Shown: piece after piece, positions 1 through 5,543 of the stretch | Position numbering within the stretch: the first letter of the stretch is position 1 | Layout: each line of letters starts with the position of its first letter | Assembly (NCBI GenBank): GCA_900553145.1 | Contig: USCL01000231.1 | Coordinates: forward strand, 1 to 5,999 | Length of the DNA stretch: 5,999 nucleotides | Reading direction: 5' to 3' | From: an uncultured Desulfovibrio sp. | Lineage (GTDB): Bacteria > Desulfobacterota > Desulfovibrionia > Desulfovibrionales > Desulfovibrionaceae | Notes under the pieces: generated by a model | The model's input: only the letters and a program-made list of their open reading frames with translations | Databases searched by the model: none | Told to the model about the DNA's origin: nothing | Made by a program: the position numbers and the translations under genes

Positions 1-874
1 CCCCGGCGTTTCCAAGGGCACCGAGGCGCGAAGCGGCGAATTCGCCGAGATCGACATGCCCGTCGCCCCGGAAGATCACGACGACGGTGTCGTTGTACAC
101 GCCGCAGACGCCGACCCACTTGATGCCGTGGACATGGGTGAAGAAATCGGCAACCACCACAAGGATATCGGGATTCTCCACCGTATCCAGATAGCAGTAG
201 GCCCCGGAGCCGCACTGATGCATGGACGAGAAGGCACGCGCAAAATATTTGAGCCACTCGGGGAGGTACTCGCTGCGGGTGATGCGTGTAAGCAGGGCCG
301 TATCGCCGTGAGCGGCGAGATACTGATAGGCACGCAAGTCGATTTCCGTGCCCGTGCGGGTAAAGGTGGCGGTATCCGTACGGATGCCGTATTGCAGGGC
401 GGTGGCAAGCCGGATGCCGGGCCGGATGCGGTAGGCGCGCAGATATTCCGTAAGCAGCGTGCTCACCGCGCCGTACTGGGGCCGGATGTCCACATAGGCG
501 GCGTCCACGGGATGTTCGGGGACAGCCGGGTGATGGTCGATAACAATGGAAAACGGGATGTCCGCGAAAGCGGGGTTGTGGTGCGGCTGCGAATCAACCA
601 TCGCGAAATGCGAATAGCCGGCTTTCAATTTGCCGGTCAGCGGGAGCATGGGGATGCGCAGATACCGGATCATGGCCAGATTGTCCGGCCGCGAAATCTC
701 GTTGATGCGGGCGATGGTGACTTTCCCGGTACGATGGGACATGATCCGCTTGAGGGCCATCGCCGACGCCATCGCGTCGGGATCGGCATTGATCACGATG
801 AGCCAGTCGTCACTGCGGTTGAATAATTCCAGCAACTGCGTAAGACGCGAACTGAGCTTGCGGGTGGACGACAT
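1..874 (-). CDS. DHH-family phosphoesterase (NrnA-like), 3' end cut by window edge
   Basis: The minus frame is open from an ATG at 874 to the left edge, giving 291 residues; the C-terminus is missing. DHH phosphoesterases are metal-dependent enzymes that cleave short oligonucleotides, pAp or cyclic dinucleotides in the cytoplasm. Visible motifs: a motif I-like segment NADPDAMAS at residues 29-37 with Asp31 and Asp33, an Asp in MVDSQ (Asp94), the signature DHH at 113-115, and GIRTDTATF with Asp167. The C-terminal part (about 220 onward) fits the start of a DHHA1 domain; the Gly-rich His motif expected there would lie just past the edge, as the sequence stops at LGNAG. The start is supported by AAAGGAG eight bases upstream. 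The His that usually opens motif I in NrnA-type proteins is Val27 here. Divergently transcribed from maf. The DHH family is secure; the substrate (nanoRNA, pAp or other) cannot be read from the sequence. Confidence 0.9.
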   Translation of the reverse strand, partial: MSSTRKLSSRLTQLLELFNRSDDWLIVINADPDAMASAMALKRIMSHRTGKVTIARINEISRPDNLAMIRYLRIPMLPLTGKLKAGYSHFAMVDSQPHHNPAFADIPFSIVIDHHPAVPEHPVDAAYVDIRPQYGAVSTLLTEYLRAYRIRPGIRLATALQYGIRTDTATFTRTGTEIDLRAYQYLAAHGDTALLTRITRSEYLPEWLKYFARAFSSMHQCGSGAYCYLDTVENPDILVVVADFFTHVHGIKWVGVCGVYNDTVVVIFRGDGHVDLGEFAASRLGALGNAG

Positions 875-882
875 GGCGGCGG

Positions 883-889
883 CTCCTTT
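883..889 (-). promoter_or_regulatory. Ribosome binding site of the DHH phosphoesterase gene
   Basis: On the minus strand this reads AAAGGAG and lies eight bases before the ATG at 874. It is the best Shine-Dalgarno sequence in the window and fixes the start of the DHH gene. Confidence 0.75.
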
Positions 890-953
890 CAGGTTTCCCT
901 GTGAAGTCAGGCTATCGCCTTCCGCAAACTTTTTCCAGTAGCATACGTACGAA

Positions 954-958
954 AAGGA
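954..958 (+). promoter_or_regulatory. Ribosome binding site deciding the maf start
   Basis: AAGGA lies eight bases before the GTG at 967. The ATG at 979 would be 20 bases away and has no good site of its own, so the GTG is preferred. The divergent gap 875-966 must hold the promoters of both maf and the DHH gene, but I see no convincing -35/-10 pair in it. Confidence 0.55.
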
Positions 959-966
959 CTGAATCC

Positions 967-1635
967 GTGAAAGAAACCATGCCTTCCGGCGCATTCGGCG
1001 CGCTTCGCCCCATTATCCTCGCTTCATCCTCGCCCCGCAGGCGCGAATTGCTCGGCAGCCTCGGCATCGGCTTCGCCATCAGGGTTGTGGAAGGTTCCGA
1101 GCCCGCCCCCACGCTGGAGGACGATCCCGCCGCCTATGCCATGCGCGCCGCCCGGGCCAAGGCCGAAGCCGTAGCCCGTGTCGCCGCGCCCGAAACGCCC
1201 AATGCCGTAGTCCTCGGCGCCGATACCATCGTCGTGCTGCACGAGGAACACGGCCCGGTCATCCTCGGCAAGCCGACCAGCCGCGCCCAAGCCCTCGCCA
1301 TGCTGCTGCACCTCTCGGGCCGCACGCATACCGTATATACGGGATGCTGCATCATCTGGCTGTCGGAGAACGGGGAAAACCGGACGGAATTGTTTTACGA
1401 CGCCGCCGATGTGACGTTCGGGGAATGGCCCGAAGACGTGCTCCGCGCCTACGCCGCCACCGGCGAATGCGACGACAAGGCCGGTTCCTACGCCATACAG
1501 GGCCTAGGCTCCTTCCTCGTCTCGGAAATCAAGGGGCAGTGGGCCACGATTGTAGGCCTGCCTATCCTTTCCGTGGCAAAGAGGCTTATGGAAGGGGGAG
1601 GGATAGGAAAAAAGGATATCAGGGATAACAGCTAA
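967..1635 (+). CDS. maf: Maf-family nucleotide pyrophosphatase (dTTP/UTP type)
   Basis: A 222-residue Maf protein. These cytoplasmic enzymes hydrolyse non-canonical or excess nucleoside triphosphates to monophosphate and pyrophosphate, and were first linked to septum formation. The family features are all present: the N-terminal ILASSSPRRRELL at 17-29, GADTIV with the catalytic-position Asp86, LGKP with Lys102, GRTHTVYTG at 118-126, and TGECDDKAGSYAIQG at 165-179, followed by a VGLP motif near the C-terminus. The DKAGSYAIQG signature matches the YhdE-type (dTTP/UTP) subgroup better than the YceF (m7GTP) subgroup; that assignment is by family knowledge. GTG at 967 is chosen for its AAGGA site; ATG at 979 is the alternative, and the frame also extends to a GTG at 901 without support. 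Divergent from the DHH gene, convergent with the prepilin gene 12 bases downstream. Confidence 0.93.
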   Translation: MKETMPSGAFGALRPIILASSSPRRRELLGSLGIGFAIRVVEGSEPAPTLEDDPAAYAMRAARAKAEAVARVAAPETPNAVVLGADTIVVLHEEHGPVILGKPTSRAQALAMLLHLSGRTHTVYTGCCIIWLSENGENRTELFYDAADVTFGEWPEDVLRAYAATGECDDKAGSYAIQGLGSFLVSEIKGQWATIVGLPILSVAKRLMEGGGIGKKDIRDNS

Positions 1636-1647
1636 CATCCAATAATC

Positions 1648-2589
1648 TTAAAAAGTAAAATCCGAATTTTTAATCTTTATCTCACCCAGTGCATGAGTCC
1701 CGTCAAAGGTCGCCCCCAAGCCGTTGACATCAAGCCCCATCCCCTGAGCCACTTTTTTCGCTGCATCAAGGACATTTTGATTTCTATTTGCATTTTTCAC
1801 ATCAACTATCCTAGAATTCTTGTGGGATGAGTCCGTAAAGTACACTGTATTAATAGCCATCTCATCAGAGTTGGCATATTTCGTAAACTGGATATCCATT
1901 TTTTCGTTTGTCAGCGTATTTGTAAAACAAACCTTCATCATCGCACGGTTATCATCACCAAACTGATCTCCGCCGCCTTTCCCGAGGCTCGCTACAATGC
2001 CATTTCCAAGATCAAACTCTTTGTTCAGATACTTATCTTTAAATTCTTGGCTATCTCTGCCATGTTCAGGCTCTTTGCCGCCTCCCGTATGATTATTGTT
2101 TCCATACGCGAGCAAATACTCTGTCACTTCACGGAGTGTGGTATTCAAAAAAGTTGCTGCCGCTGACTTTTCACTATCACATGACGGCAAATACAGCTTG
2201 GCTCCCGTCTCCACAGCCACACCATCATCGCCGCGTCTGGCATAAATGTCGGTTCCGGCTGTGGTGACGGTTCCTCCGCCGACACTTTCGTCAACACCAA
2301 GGTAAAACTCGCCGAACTTGCTGTTTGAACCGCTGTCGCTCAGCTTCTCGATCTCGCTGACTTCCTCCGCCGCATCATCGCACGACTTCCCCTGCAAGAG
2401 CTGCTGGCCGAAGGAAAGCTGGATGCGCGCCTGTGCCTCGGCCACAGCGGAAACGGCGGCCTTCCTCTCGGATTCCTCTTGCAAGTCAAAATACTTGGGG
2501 ACGGCGACAGCCGCGAGGATGCCGAGAATGACCAATACGGATATGATTTCAATCAGGGTAAAACCCAAGCTGCAATGAGAAGACTTCAT
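1648..2589 (-). CDS. Long type IV prepilin-like protein
   Basis: A 313-residue protein with a class III (prepilin peptidase) signal: a short leader MKSSHCSLG, cleavage expected between Gly9 and Phe10, mature N-terminus FTLIE with the conserved Glu at mature position 5, then an unbroken hydrophobic helix to about residue 30 and PKYFDLQEE. Such proteins are cut and N-methylated by PilD and assembled into type IV pili or type II secretion pseudopili. Major pilins usually have about 150 residues, so about 304 mature residues is long. After an amphipathic helix to about residue 67 the rest is soluble, with Gly/Asn/Asp-rich stretches, and resembles no family I can name. Mature Cys residues are at 70, 137 and 221. 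ATG 2589 fits the leader and has AGGGA five bases upstream; the frame runs on to 2679 but an extra 30 residues would spoil the leader. No pilus assembly genes are adjacent. The 3' half is markedly AT-rich. Could be a major pilin, minor pilin or pseudopilin. Confidence 0.9.
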   Translation of the reverse strand: MKSSHCSLGFTLIEIISVLVILGILAAVAVPKYFDLQEESERKAAVSAVAEAQARIQLSFGQQLLQGKSCDDAAEEVSEIEKLSDSGSNSKFGEFYLGVDESVGGGTVTTAGTDIYARRGDDGVAVETGAKLYLPSCDSEKSAAATFLNTTLREVTEYLLAYGNNNHTGGGKEPEHGRDSQEFKDKYLNKEFDLGNGIVASLGKGGGDQFGDDNRAMMKVCFTNTLTNEKMDIQFTKYANSDEMAINTVYFTDSSHKNSRIVDVKNANRNQNVLDAAKKVAQGMGLDVNGLGATFDGTHALGEIKIKNSDFTF

Positions 2590-2615
2590 ACGTTTCCCTG
2601 TATGGCGGTAGGGTG

Positions 2616-2640
2616 ACAATTGGGCAGTACTGCTTATTGT
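2616..2640. promoter_or_regulatory. Imperfect dyad upstream of the prepilin gene, candidate operator
   Basis: A perfect 10-base palindrome GCAGTACTGC (2624-2633) is flanked by ACAAT (2616-2620) and ATTGT (2636-2640), with spacers of three and two bases. The whole is a nearly symmetric 25-base dyad, 27 bases before the prepilin ATG and inside the 86-base gap after the dihydrouridine synthase gene. The centre has no loop, which favours a protein-binding site over an RNA hairpin. No regulator is named because none can be identified. Confidence 0.35.
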
Positions 2641-2675
2641 AAAAACCAGAGCTAGTTGATGAAAAGCATGCAAAT

Positions 2676-3683
2676 TCACTCGGAAACGCTTTTTCCAGCC
2701 TCGAACGAGCGCAATGCGTCTTCAAAGTCGTCCCAGCTCCGGCAGGCGATGATGTCCGCCCGGAGCTGTTTCGAGCCTTCGATGTGCCGCACATAGCGCG
2801 GCACGATGGTCCGCATCTTGAGCAGCGCCACCTTTTCAGTGCTCAGTTCCCGGGCAAGCCGCGCATGTTCCCGGATACGGGCGAGCAGCGTCGCCACGTC
2901 GGCGACCTCGGGTTCGCGTCCGGCGAGCAAATCAAGGTGCGCCTTGAAAATCGCCGGATCCCGCAGGGCCCCGCGGGCGTACATGACGGTGTCCACGCCT
3001 GTTTCCGCGAGGCAGCGCACCCCGTCTTCCGCCGTAAACAAGTCCCCGCTGGCGATGACGGGGAGGGACACCAGCGATTTCAGCTCGCCGAGATACTCCC
3101 AGCGCGCCGTCCCGGTGAACCCCTGCTTCGCCGTACGCGGGTGCAGGGCCAGCCAGCCCGCGCCGAGTTCCTCCAGCGCCGGAGCCAACACGCGCCACGT
3201 TTCGGCGGCCGGGGAACGCCCCGGCTCATCCCAGCCGAGGCGCAGCTTGAAGCCCACGCGCCCGCGGCCCACAGCCCGGATCAGGGCTTCGGCGACGGCC
3301 AAGGCGTTGCCGATGTCCTTGCACATCGCCGCGCCGGAACCGGTGCGCGCCACCTTGGGGACGGAGCAGCCCATGTTGCAGTCGAACCAGACGAACCCCT
3401 TGTCCCTGAGCTGCCCGGCCGCCTCCTCCATGAACGGCGCCTCGCTGCCGAACAGCTGGACGACGACGGGCTCGTCCTCCGGGCAGGTGGCGAACAGTTC
3501 CGCCGTGCCGGGGCTCTTGTAAACGAGCCCTTTGGCGCTGATCATCTCGGTGCAGCAGACGGCCGCGCCGAACCGGCGGCACAGCAGGCGGAAAGGCAGG
3601 TCCGACCATCCGGCCAACGGCGCGAGCCACGGCTTGTCGGGGGCGAAAGGCAAAAAAACGTCGTTCGGCAAGGCTGTCACCAT
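2676..3683 (-). CDS. dus: tRNA-dihydrouridine synthase
   Basis: A 335-residue FMN-dependent enzyme that reduces uridine to dihydrouridine in the D-loop and other loops of tRNA, using NADPH. It shows the Dus TIM-barrel motifs in order: LAPLAGWSDLPFR (20-32), TEMISAKGL (45-53), VVVQLFGSE (73-81), DCNMGCSVPKV with the catalytic-position Cys106, GFKLRLGW with Lys146, ALHPRTAKQGFTG with His181, VIASGDL (209-215) and ARGALRDPAIF. Two motifs deviate slightly: Ser follows the Cys where Pro is usual, and ARGA replaces GRGA. The ATG at 3683 gives normal family length with 18 residues before the barrel, but it has no clear Shine-Dalgarno sequence; the frame is open to 3851 without a better start. A run of seven T in the coding strand (codons 9-11) is a possible slippage or sequencing-error spot, though the frame stays intact. 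The Dus family is sure, the DusA/B/C subtype is not. Confidence 0.92.
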   Translation of the reverse strand: MVTALPNDVFLPFAPDKPWLAPLAGWSDLPFRLLCRRFGAAVCCTEMISAKGLVYKSPGTAELFATCPEDEPVVVQLFGSEAPFMEEAAGQLRDKGFVWFDCNMGCSVPKVARTGSGAAMCKDIGNALAVAEALIRAVGRGRVGFKLRLGWDEPGRSPAAETWRVLAPALEELGAGWLALHPRTAKQGFTGTARWEYLGELKSLVSLPVIASGDLFTAEDGVRCLAETGVDTVMYARGALRDPAIFKAHLDLLAGREPEVADVATLLARIREHARLARELSTEKVALLKMRTIVPRYVRHIEGSKQLRADIIACRSWDDFEDALRSFEAGKSVSE

Positions 3684-3780
3684 CGGTCGCCCGTCCGCCG
3701 TACGGAAGCTCTCCGTCCCGGCAGCCCGGCAAGGCTTGCGTCCAAACTGTACATTATTGTCCGGACAGGGTATTGATATC

Positions 3781-3796
3781 GCCTCAACATTGAGGC
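3781..3796. promoter_or_regulatory. 16-base dyad GCCTCAA-CA-TTGAGGC, candidate operator
   Basis: Two perfect 7-base arms are separated by two bases. The site lies 57 bases before def and 97 bases before the dus start, a plausible position for a dimeric repressor or activator serving one or both genes. The two-base spacer is too short for a good RNA loop unless the inner pair opens. No factor can be assigned. Confidence 0.35.
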
Positions 3797-3804
3797 CCAG
3801 CCGA

Positions 3805-3823
3805 GTTTTAACCCGTTTTAACC
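3805..3823. repeat. Two direct copies of GTTTTAACC with a 10-base period
   Basis: GTTTTAACC occurs at 3805-3813 and again at 3815-3823, separated by a single C. The 10-base period places both copies on nearly the same face of the DNA helix, 31-49 bases before the def start codon. This could be a tandem activator site or promoter-proximal AT-rich DNA; with only two copies chance is possible. Confidence 0.45.
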
Positions 3824-3853
3824 ACGAATGCCAACCCGCATACGAGAGCATAC

Positions 3854-4372
3854 ATGTCTTTGAAAGTAATCACTTATCCTAATCCATTGCTTGGCAAACC
3901 CAGCCTTCCCGTCACTGAGGTCACCGACGAGATCCGCAAGCTCGCCAAGGAAATGACCGAAGCGATGTACAAATCGGACGGCATCGGCATCGCCGCGCCG
4001 CAGGTGGGGCAGCTTCTCCGCCTCGTCGTCATCGACGTCACCGGCCCCGAAAAGCGCGAAGGCAAAATGGTGCTGGTCAATCCCGTATGGACGCCCATCC
4101 CGGACGCCGGGTATGTGGAAAGCGAGGAAGGCTGCCTCTCCGTGCCCGATTACCGTGCCAAGGTCCGCCGTACCGCCCAAATCCACGTCGAAGCCACCGA
4201 TCTGGACGGCAACCCCGTCAGCTTCGACGCGGACGACATCCTTGCCATCTGCGTCCAGCACGAAATCGATCATCTGGACGGCAAGCTGTTCATCGACCGC
4301 ATCAGCCGCCTCAAGCGGATCATGTTTGAAAGCAAGCTCAAAAAAGGCACCCGTCAGAGTCAGGTGAAATAG
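3854..4372 (+). CDS. def: Peptide deformylase
   Basis: A 172-residue cytoplasmic metalloenzyme that removes the formyl group from the initiator methionine of nascent proteins at the ribosome exit. All three signature motifs are intact: GIGIAAPQVG (43-52), EEGCLSVP (91-98) with metal ligand Cys94, and QHEIDHLDG (135-143) with ligands His136 and His140 and catalytic Glu137. Length and motif spacing fit a standard bacterial type 1 deformylase. The start MSLKVITYPNPLL matches the usual family N-terminus (a short beta strand followed by a DP/NP-L motif), which supports ATG 3854 despite a weak ribosome site. The stop codon directly abuts the fmt start, so the two are almost surely one transcript and probably translationally coupled. 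Function is secure. Confidence 0.98.
   Translation: MSLKVITYPNPLLGKPSLPVTEVTDEIRKLAKEMTEAMYKSDGIGIAAPQVGQLLRLVVIDVTGPEKREGKMVLVNPVWTPIPDAGYVESEEGCLSVPDYRAKVRRTAQIHVEATDLDGNPVSFDADDILAICVQHEIDHLDGKLFIDRISRLKRIMFESKLKKGTRQSQVK
4362..4367 (+). promoter_or_regulatory. Ribosome binding site of fmt inside the end of def
   Basis: AGGTGA lies in the last codons of def, five bases before the fmt ATG at 4373. This placement supports translational coupling and the choice of the first ATG over the in-frame ATG at 4394. Confidence 0.6.
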
Positions 4373-5377
4373 ATGGCCGCTCCCGAACAGAAGATGCGCG
4401 TCGTATTCATGGGTACGCCGGATTTCGCCGCCACGGTCCTCCGCCATGTGGCGGCATGGCCCGGCTGCGAGGTCGTCGCGGCCTATTGCCAGCCCGACCG
4501 CCCCGCCGGGCGCGGGCACAAGCTCCAGCCGCCCGCCGTGAAGGTGCTGGCGCAGGAGCTCGGCATCCCGGTCTTTCAGCCGCTCAACTTCAAGGACGAA
4601 GCCGATCGCGCGGCACTCGCCGGGCTCCGCCCCGACGCGCTGGTCGTCGCCGCCTACGGCCTCATCCTGCCCCAGTCCGTGCTGGACATCCCGGCCATCG
4701 GCCCCTTCAACGTCCACGGCTCGCTCCTGCCCCAGTACCGGGGCGCGGCCCCCATCCAGCGGGCGATCATGGACGGCAACCACCTCACGGGCATCACCAT
4801 CATGCGCATGGAGCGCGGGCTTGATACCGGCCCCATGCTGCTCCAGCGCGCGATCGGCATCGGCATCGACGACACCGCCGCCACCATGCACGACGAACTG
4901 GCCGATCTCGGCGGGCGGCTCATGGTGGAAGTGCTCCAGCAGTACGCCGACGGCGATCCCTCCACGCCCATCCCGCAGGAAGAGGCGCTGGCTACCTACG
5001 CCGCCAAGCTGGCCAAGGCCGACGGGCACATCGACTGGAATGGGGAAGCCGCCGCCATACACGCCCGCATCCGGGGCGTGACCCCGTGGCCCGGCGCGCA
5101 GACGGTCTTCCTGCTGCCGGGGCGCGACCCCCTGCCCGCGCTGATCCAGCCGGGCCGGGCGGGCGAAGCCTTCACTGGCGAGCATCCCGCGCCGGGGGCC
5201 ATCGTGGGCCTGCGCAACGGCAAGCTGCTCGTCGCCTGCCGGGATGCCCTGTACGAAATTTCCACGCTCAAGCCCGCGGGCGGCAAGCCCATGTCCGCGG
5301 AAGCGTTCTGGAACGGCTATTGCCGCGCGGCGGGCAAGGACGGCTTCGGCCGCGCCGTTTCTCCCGCTTTGGCATAG
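4373..5377 (+). CDS. fmt: Methionyl-tRNA formyltransferase
   Basis: A 334-residue enzyme that transfers the formyl group of 10-formyltetrahydrofolate to Met-tRNA(fMet), preparing it for initiation. The N-terminal formyltransferase domain has VVFMGTPDFA (10-19), QPDRPAGRGHKLQPP (40-54), AYGLILP (94-100), and the catalytic region FNVHGSLLPQYRGAAPIQ (112-129) with Asn113 and His115. GLDTGPM (149-155) supplies the catalytic-position Asp151. The C-terminal tRNA-binding domain begins around residue 205 with the IDWNGEAAAIHARIRGVTPWPGA region, in line with the family, and the total length is slightly above the usual 310-320. ATG 4373 is preferred because of its ribosome site; the ATG at codon 8 would also give a normal N-terminus. 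Translated directly after def; followed by a structured intergenic region before the DUF116 gene. Function is secure. Confidence 0.98.
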   Translation: MAAPEQKMRVVFMGTPDFAATVLRHVAAWPGCEVVAAYCQPDRPAGRGHKLQPPAVKVLAQELGIPVFQPLNFKDEADRAALAGLRPDALVVAAYGLILPQSVLDIPAIGPFNVHGSLLPQYRGAAPIQRAIMDGNHLTGITIMRMERGLDTGPMLLQRAIGIGIDDTAATMHDELADLGGRLMVEVLQQYADGDPSTPIPQEEALATYAAKLAKADGHIDWNGEAAAIHARIRGVTPWPGAQTVFLLPGRDPLPALIQPGRAGEAFTGEHPAPGAIVGLRNGKLLVACRDALYEISTLKPAGGKPMSAEAFWNGYCRAAGKDGFGRAVSPALA

Positions 5378-5381
5378 AAGA

Positions 5382-5421
5382 CCGGGGGAAGACGCTTTTT
5401 GAAAAAAGCGCCCTCCCCCGG
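5382..5421. terminator. Strong hairpin after fmt, possible terminator or processing stem
   Basis: Starting four bases after the fmt stop, a 19-position arm (5382-5400, beginning CCGGGGGA and ending CGCTTTTT) faces a 19-position arm (5403-5421, AAAAAGCG to TCCCCCGG). Seventeen positions pair, with two A-C mismatches, around a nominal GA loop. No T run follows the stem; the T run sits inside the left arm. It is therefore not a textbook intrinsic terminator, and may instead stabilise the 3' end of the def-fmt message or be part of the repeat described at 5386-5500. Confidence 0.4.
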
Positions 5422-5500
5422 ACCCCCACCCGCAAAAACTTCGACTGGTGGGGAGGCAGCGCGGCGGGAGTCCCGTTGGGCTGAGAAAAAGCGTCTTCCC
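5386..5500. repeat. 115-base element bounded by perfect 15-base inverted repeats
   Basis: GGGAAGACGCTTTTT (5386-5400) is exactly complementary to AAAAAGCGTCTTCCC (5486-5500). The 85 bases between hold another inverted pair, CCCCACC (5424-5430) with GGTGGGG (5447-5453), and a small CGGG/CCCG stem (5465-5475). The left arm also pairs with the nearby 5403-5417, so two folds exclude each other. It looks like a palindromic intergenic repeat or miniature element; GC-rich intergenic repeats of similar look occur in Desulfovibrio genomes as I recall, but I cannot check the copy number. No target-site duplication is evident. Confidence 0.55.
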
Positions 5501-5543
5501 TGATGTTCCTCAATCCTTTCACCTCATCCGGGGCGAACCCAAG

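Larger units (their letters stand above)
3684..3853. promoter_or_regulatory. Divergent dus/def intergenic region with symmetric motifs
   Basis: These 170 bases must carry the promoters of the dihydrouridine synthase gene (minus) and the def-fmt unit (plus). They hold a perfect 10-base palindrome TGTCCGGACA (3758-3767), a dyad GCCTCAA-CA-TTGAGGC (3781-3796), and GTTTTAACC twice, at 3805-3813 and 3815-3823. TTGATA at 3773-3778 resembles a -35 box but no good -10 box lies at the right distance, so I do not call a promoter position. The def start has only a weak GAGAG site (3844-3848), five bases upstream. Confidence 0.5.

Noticed and set aside
56..826. Plus-strand open frame of 256 codons near the left edge
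   Set aside because: It is antisense to the DHH phosphoesterase, whose motifs and ribosome site are convincing on the minus strand.
875..966. Promoters for maf and the DHH gene, including the CGTACG motif at 945-950
   Set aside because: TAGCAT at 939-944 has no matching -35 box at 16-18 bases; six-base palindromes are common by chance.
1657..1671. Short hairpin AAAAT-CCGA-ATTTT at the prepilin/maf convergence, possible bidirectional terminator
   Set aside because: The stem is only five A-T pairs and lies inside the prepilin coding end; too weak to call.
2640..2660. AACTAG...CTGGTTTTT (minus strand) after dus as a terminator
   Set aside because: The stem is short and AT-rich with a wobble pair, and the T run overlaps the stem; not convincing.
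2784..3776. Long plus-strand open frame opposite the dihydrouridine synthase (330 codons)
   Set aside because: Antisense to a gene with all family motifs; composition is typical of a GC-rich shadow.
3818..5185. Long minus-strand open frame opposite def and fmt (455 codons)
   Set aside because: It lies wholly antisense to two certain genes, its translation is rich in Gly, Asp, His and Arg as expected from the complement of GC-rich codons, and it matches no family. A shadow frame.
5386..5500. The inverted-repeat element as an insertion sequence
   Set aside because: There is no transposase frame inside its 115 bases and no flanking target duplication, so only a non-coding repeat can be supported.
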